From assembly GCA_030549335.1 (NCBI GenBank), contig CM060188.1:69160696-69224695 (forward strand): a stretch of 64,000 nt of DNA, written 5' to 3'. Origin of the DNA: Pontederia crassipes. Lineage: Eukaryota > Streptophyta > Magnoliopsida > Commelinales > Pontederiaceae. Each line of letters begins with the position of its first letter. Positions within the stretch are counted from its first letter, which is position 1. Below, piece by piece: positions 59,634 through 64,000 of the stretch. The translations under genes were made by a program, and so were the position numbers. The notes beneath the pieces were generated by a model that saw only the letters and a program-made list of their open reading frames with translations, made no database searches and was not told the origin of the DNA.

Positions 59634-62290
59634 GGTGTTGGCTCCTCCATGACCAGCCACTAATCACGTCCATTTAGAGGCTCTATAATGTGGTCATAAA
59701 TATTTAAGAACCTTTATGTGGAGTAACACTAGCATGTGTCATCGTTGTTTTCAAATATATATGCAACTGCATGTACACATGTAATTCTTGTTATTTTCCA
59801 TCGTTTGTAGCTACAAGTCCTCATATCTATGTCATCTACTTATTGGGCACCCTCAGAGTTCACCTGTACTTTAATCCCACCTGAATAAGTAAGGAGAAAG
59901 AAATTAGGATAGATTGGACATTATAATCAAACACATAAAAGTGGAAATGGTTCAATACTTGAATAACTAGTCTCCCATATTATGGATGCATCCTTAATGG
60001 CTTCTACCTTCTTGCATATTTTGGGACATATGAGGCCGGTATGTTTCTTTATTGCCTCTATTTTTCTAAATAGTCTTATCATCAATGTTTGCAGATGATT
60101 TCCATCATCATTATTATCGGTTTGTCCCTGGCATCAAGAAGGTACTTGTTGTGACACTCGGACAAATTATTTAGCAATATGTCACATTTGGAGACCCCCG
60201 AGAAATAAGCCCTACTTCATGAAGTAGTTGAATGCTCTCGAATCGATTCCCTTTCCTCTAGCGACTTCTTTTCCAATTCATCCAAAAAAAACTACATTCT
60301 CTCTAGGAATGTTGCTCTAGCTATACTTCACAATAAATCTTTGTATTCATTACTCTTGAAGTCCTTTCCTCTAAAATTTGTCCACAAGTATCAAACACAC
60401 ATTCGATGGTCAGCCGAAGGTAAAACATTGCAAATAACATTAACAAGTCCTTGCACATTAAAACCATATTTCAGTAATGAGCTTTAGGAAGATATTTTTC
60501 AATTACAAAAAGAATTACTTTTTGTCGATCGCTCATCAGTGTCCAACCTTTATTGTTGTTCGTATTAAGGTCCCTTAAACGTGCTCTAGGAACCATGTCC
60601 ATGTAGCTATGGACTCATTCTCGACGTATGTGTGGACTATTGTAAGCATGCAGTCATTCACATCAATTCCTATAGTTAGAAGAAAAAATGTTAGAAGCTA
60701 GAAAAGAAGCTGTTAGAAACAACCTTTAAGAAATTGTTAGATTTGGAACATGAACCCCCTTTAAGAAACAACCATCTATGCAGACAAGTGATCTGCAAGA
60801 TGCATATGTACAAACTCTTCCACTGGAGATCTTTAAATAGTCCTATCACCATGCTCCTCGGCTCAGCCTTACAATAACTGTAATGTTCAGCACGATCTCC
60901 ATGAATTACCTTCAAAGATAAGTCTTTGGCTCTCCATGTACAAATTCGGCTTATGACATAGGACATATCCCTCTTCACTTGGTCATATAGGCCCTCCCAT
61001 CTTGGGTCACTATGAAAGTAAGACTCATACTTTTCTAGCGAGCCTCTTGAAAGTTGCATGAAAATTCTTGAAAATATTTGGATAGGTACGCATAGCCTGT
61101 AGCCTCTTTATTTGCCAAGATGAATCTTTGGGATCCTTCAAATTCTTTGGAGAGCACATCACCCTCCATCCATACTTTTTGTAGCACATGACAACTACCC
61201 TTGTTTTGTTACTCTTTGGGAAGAAGACTTGGAACCTATTTTTGATCCTATGCTCCTTGCATGCCTCAATAAACTCCTGTTTGTTGTGAATTGCATGCCC
61301 ACCTCAAAAAAGGAATCTTTCATATCTTTGTTTGCATCGAAAATAGGATCCTTATGTTTGAGTTAACTCTCCTTAGAATCGGAGTCAAATTCTATTAGAA
61401 GGACTCTGGATCTACGTAATATGAATCTTCAAGATATGACGTGTGTCATCCCAGAAAGTCTTATTCTTCCCTTATTCGCATTGTGTGCTTCAACATCTTC
61501 ACCTTCAACACCCTCAACATCAATATCTTCAGCTTGTACACCTTCAACACCTTCACCTTGGTCAGCTTGAACACCTTCAATAGCTTTATCAACTTCAGCT
61601 TGTACGCCCAGGACACCTTCAACACTTTCATCACCATGAGGTTTCGCATCTTCAACACCTACATCACCATGAACACCTTCAGCCACATGTGCTTCAGCTT
61701 CAACTTCCCAAGTATGAGATGCAACATGTGCCCAACTTCAGATTCTCGTGCCTTGTTCTATTTAGTCTTTTGAGTATTCTCTTACAAGTCACTGTCATCC
61801 TCTTCAATGTTGTAATCTTTGTCATGCAGCTCATCTTCAATGTTCATTCTATATCCTTAGTGTGACATTCCTTCTCTGAATCATCTTGCCTTGCAAAGCT
61901 AGACTTGAACTTTCGGCAGCAGGTTCAAGTTCAAGATATATTTCTTCGATCACCACATTATCCTCCAAGTCCTTCTTTTCCAGATGCCACATGTACATAT
62001 CAACCTACCCTACTTCAGCTGTTGTAGTGCACATTTCCAACACCCTTTCGTCATTGTCTAGGCTTCTTTGTTCTGTTGTCCAATCCTTCCCTATCTCCAG
62101 TACATACTAGTTCCTCCATGCCAATGGTTTTAACCATATTGCCGACCTTAATTAGGGACATCAAGTCAGGATCTCAATCACAATAGGTCTCAACTTCTCT
62201 ATTGTGGTAACCCCATTCTAGTTTATCGCTATTGTAATGGATGTGCAAGTTAAACAACTCAGAGACTGCAATAACTACACAATAAATGAT
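59634..62290 (-). pseudogene. MULE (MuDR-like) transposase gene, decayed and interrupted by Copia
   Basis: Reading right to left on the minus strand: an N-terminal PB1-like part (ELFNLHIHYNSDKLEWGY, DLMSLIKVGNMVKTIGMEEL near 62270-62110), an acidic Val/Glu/Gly repeat (EGVQADQGEGVEGVQAEDID, 61686-61500), a DNA-binding part (DSFFEVGMQFTTNR, QEFIEACKEHRIKNRFQVFF, SSWQIKRLQAM), a linker (YFHSDPRWEGLYDQVKRDMS, VIHGDRAEHYSYC), the catalytic region (CMLTIVHTYVENESIATWTW, GWTLMSDRQKVILF), then YFSGVSKCDILLNNLSE, DARDKPI, the SWIM-like finger RTCSYKRWKITRITCVHA and finally YDHIIEPLNGRD and VMEEPTP. Multiple stops and frameshifts make it inactive; the first SWIM Cys pair is damaged (CSY for CSC). The gene is cut at 59634 by the Copia LTR, and its last part is missing beyond it. 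Confidence 0.88.
61490..61690 (-). repeat. Val/Glu/Gly-coding minisatellite inside the MULE gene
   Basis: TTCAACACCTTCA/CAGCTTG-type units of about 12-21 bp recur and encode the EGV..E repeats of the acidic MULE N-terminus. Such acidic spacers between the N-terminal domain and DNA-binding domain are common in plant MULE transposases. Confidence 0.7.
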
Positions 62291-63059
62291 AATCAAAATT
62301 AGAAGTACATAATTAAATAATAAATAACATGGCAATAGTAAATACAAAATTGAATTAACTAATACATAATGTAAATAACATATAAAGAATAAATAATAAC
62401 CATCTAATCAAATTAACCAAACCAAGGTCATTACTGCAATAGATGGAATATAATACATATAAAGTGTAAACAATCATCTTTGCTCCTTCCTCGATCTCTT
62501 ATCATTGTCATAGCTTTATTACACAAAGATTCATAAAAAAAAGGAACCGTTAGGGTTTCCGAGGACCACATTAGTAACAAAAATCATAAATTTTTGTTGG
62601 CTAATATCACATACTACTAATATAAGACAAATAATATGGAATCTTGTCGGATGGGACCATACGGACTCAACATTTTAAAACTAGGGTTTTGACTTTAGTG
62701 GAACCAAGAAATTAGGGGTTATAGACCACACGAAGTTACATACCTGAAAGCAGTGAACGTTGGCATTGCTTCTCCCTTGCAGAAGCTTCTCATCACCCAA
62801 ATTTTGTACGTCAGTTGATGGAAGTCACCATCTAGGTCAACCAAATCGTTGTTGTTCGTTTGATCACATATTTTAAATCACAAAAAAGACAGACTCATGT
62901 AATTACTAATTATTATGAGGGACTATTTTTTTCATTACAACCTATCATGTGTTTCTTTTGTCAGTGTATGAAGACTAAAACCAAACCAAGTGAAGAAAAT
63001 GATTTGATTTTAAAAGGGTTTAAGGAATGTATGGATTCAAGGGAATATATCTAACAGAT
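62291..63059. other. Stretch between MULE and Copia remnants, no clear gene
   Basis: It should hold the 5' end of the MULE gene and the MULE terminus; neither start nor TIR could be identified. A 64-codon plus frame (62860-63054) may be the start of the following Copia gag. Confidence 0.35.
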
Positions 63060-64000
63060 GTCTAACATGATTTATAACTCAAAAATGCAGAGCAAGTGCT
63101 CAATGATGAGTAACATGTGCAGACTCTGATCCGCTCTCTTTATAGAAGTTTGGGAACACATGCATTTTAACTTGTCGCACAACAAAAATGTCAAAACTTT
63201 TGACCAAGCTACTCGACATATTAAGATGGAGGGTGAGACTGAATAAACCCTATGAAGCATTAATTGCTGAAATGGTGGCAAAGAACTGGTTCCCAACTCA
63301 AGAGAAAGATATCGCATAAGTTGTAACCAAATAAAGGGAGCGGAGATGTTGAACAAAAGAAATTCCAAGCCCATTAGCACAAAGGTGAAAAATGTGATGG
63401 CCGATTAGACATAAATAAAATGAAATGCTACAACTGTAGCAAACGTGGTCACTTTGTTCGTGATGGCACTGAGCCTAAGAAGGTATGTCCTAATCATGAT
63501 TCATTTTCTTATGTTTATTTGCGCCTTAATTGCTAAAACTCATCATTCATGAATTACATATTTGGGAGCCACAATAGCAAAAGAACACATGCTTTTTTCA
63601 TGAAATTTCGTCAAGTATGTGCATGGAGCAAATGGATTTACGTTGGCAACAATGAAAAGATTGAAGTTAAAGACATTAGAATGTGTAAGTTAAAACTTTG
63701 CAATGACCATATTCTTTATCTTCACGATGTTTTATATGTTTCAACTTTTAGATGAATTTACTTCCTATGACAGCATTAGACAAACTTTGTTATGTAATAT
63801 GTTTTCAAGAAAACAAATGATAATGTCTTAATAATGTTCTTCTATGCAATGGTTTTGTCAATAATAGTTTCTATATTTTAAATATAACATCTATTGTTGA
63901 TAGATATTCTTTTATATCATCTATTGATGTGAATGAAATGTCAATATTTGGCACGCTAGGTTAGGACACATCGATCAAGATCGAATGTATATACTTGCTA
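63060..64000 (+). pseudogene. Copia gag-pol remnant, runs off the window
   Basis: Gag text appears as NLSHNKNVKTFDQATRHIKM near 63170. A zinc knuckle CYNCSKRGHFVRDG follows at 63427, with the last Cys changed to Gly. Then HAFFMKFRQ, WSKWIYVGNNEKIEVKDI, ILYLHDVLYVSTFR and LLPMTALDKLCYVI cover the protease-to-integrase linker. The GAG-pre-integrase part starts before the window edge (SIFGTLG, then DRMY). Several stops lie between these. It is a different Copia lineage from the 55.96-59.63 kb element, being shorter in the gag linker and plus-stranded. Confidence 0.8.

Overview
This window looks like plant nuclear DNA, most likely from an angiosperm. It is AT-rich, full of TA, CT and ATT microsatellites, and made almost entirely of transposable elements and their remains. 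CACTA, Mutator-like (MULE), hAT and Tourist DNA elements are present, together with Copia and Gypsy LTR retrotransposons. I see no rRNA, tRNA, CRISPR, operon or bacterial-style gene, and no intact host gene that I can defend. The species cannot be told from this sequence alone. All element boundaries and frames below were read by eye.

Layout: 1-3.2 kb is AT-rich DNA with a triplicated 112-114 bp repeat. 3.22-7.49 kb is a MULE-like element with long inverted arms; it carries a spliced but broken GRF zinc-finger gene and was hit by a 1.46 kb CACTA element (target duplication TTG). 8.6-20 kb holds MITEs and two opposite-facing copies of one LTR family (10.0-11.8 and 17.4-20.0 kb), with a Tat/Athila-type LTR between them. 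20.58-21.82 kb is a solo Copia-type LTR with a 5 bp target duplication. 21.8-28.7 kb is a probable Gypsy LTR split by a 4.55 kb CACTA element that keeps the C-terminal part of a TNP2-type transposase gene. 31.6-36.1 kb is a two-copy segmental duplication; copy 1 contains an hAT MITE (perfect 8 bp target duplication), which itself contains a 159 bp mini-CACTA element. 38.0-42.85 kb is a second tandem duplication (unit about 2.4 kb), each copy carrying a GRF zinc-finger pseudogene.

43.1-52.4 kb is a pol-less Athila-like element (LTR, Asp-type primer site, gag, later a plant-transposon ORF) interrupted by a 3.0 kb CACTA element. 52.5-55.8 kb is a decayed minus-strand Gypsy element (LTR-like DNA plus reverse transcriptase). 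55.96-59.63 kb is a minus-strand Copia element with gag but no pol, inserted into the C-terminal region of a MULE transposase pseudogene (59.63-62.3 kb). The right end holds a second decayed Copia element that runs off the window.

How the parts relate: nearly everything is explained by nested insertion followed by decay. The most unusual material is three GRF zinc-finger copies in two different repeat contexts, one inside a MULE-like element, and a GC-rich minisatellite block shared by the larger CACTA elements that seems to derive from the DNA just upstream of their transposase. I found no evidence of a new defence, metabolic or regulatory system.
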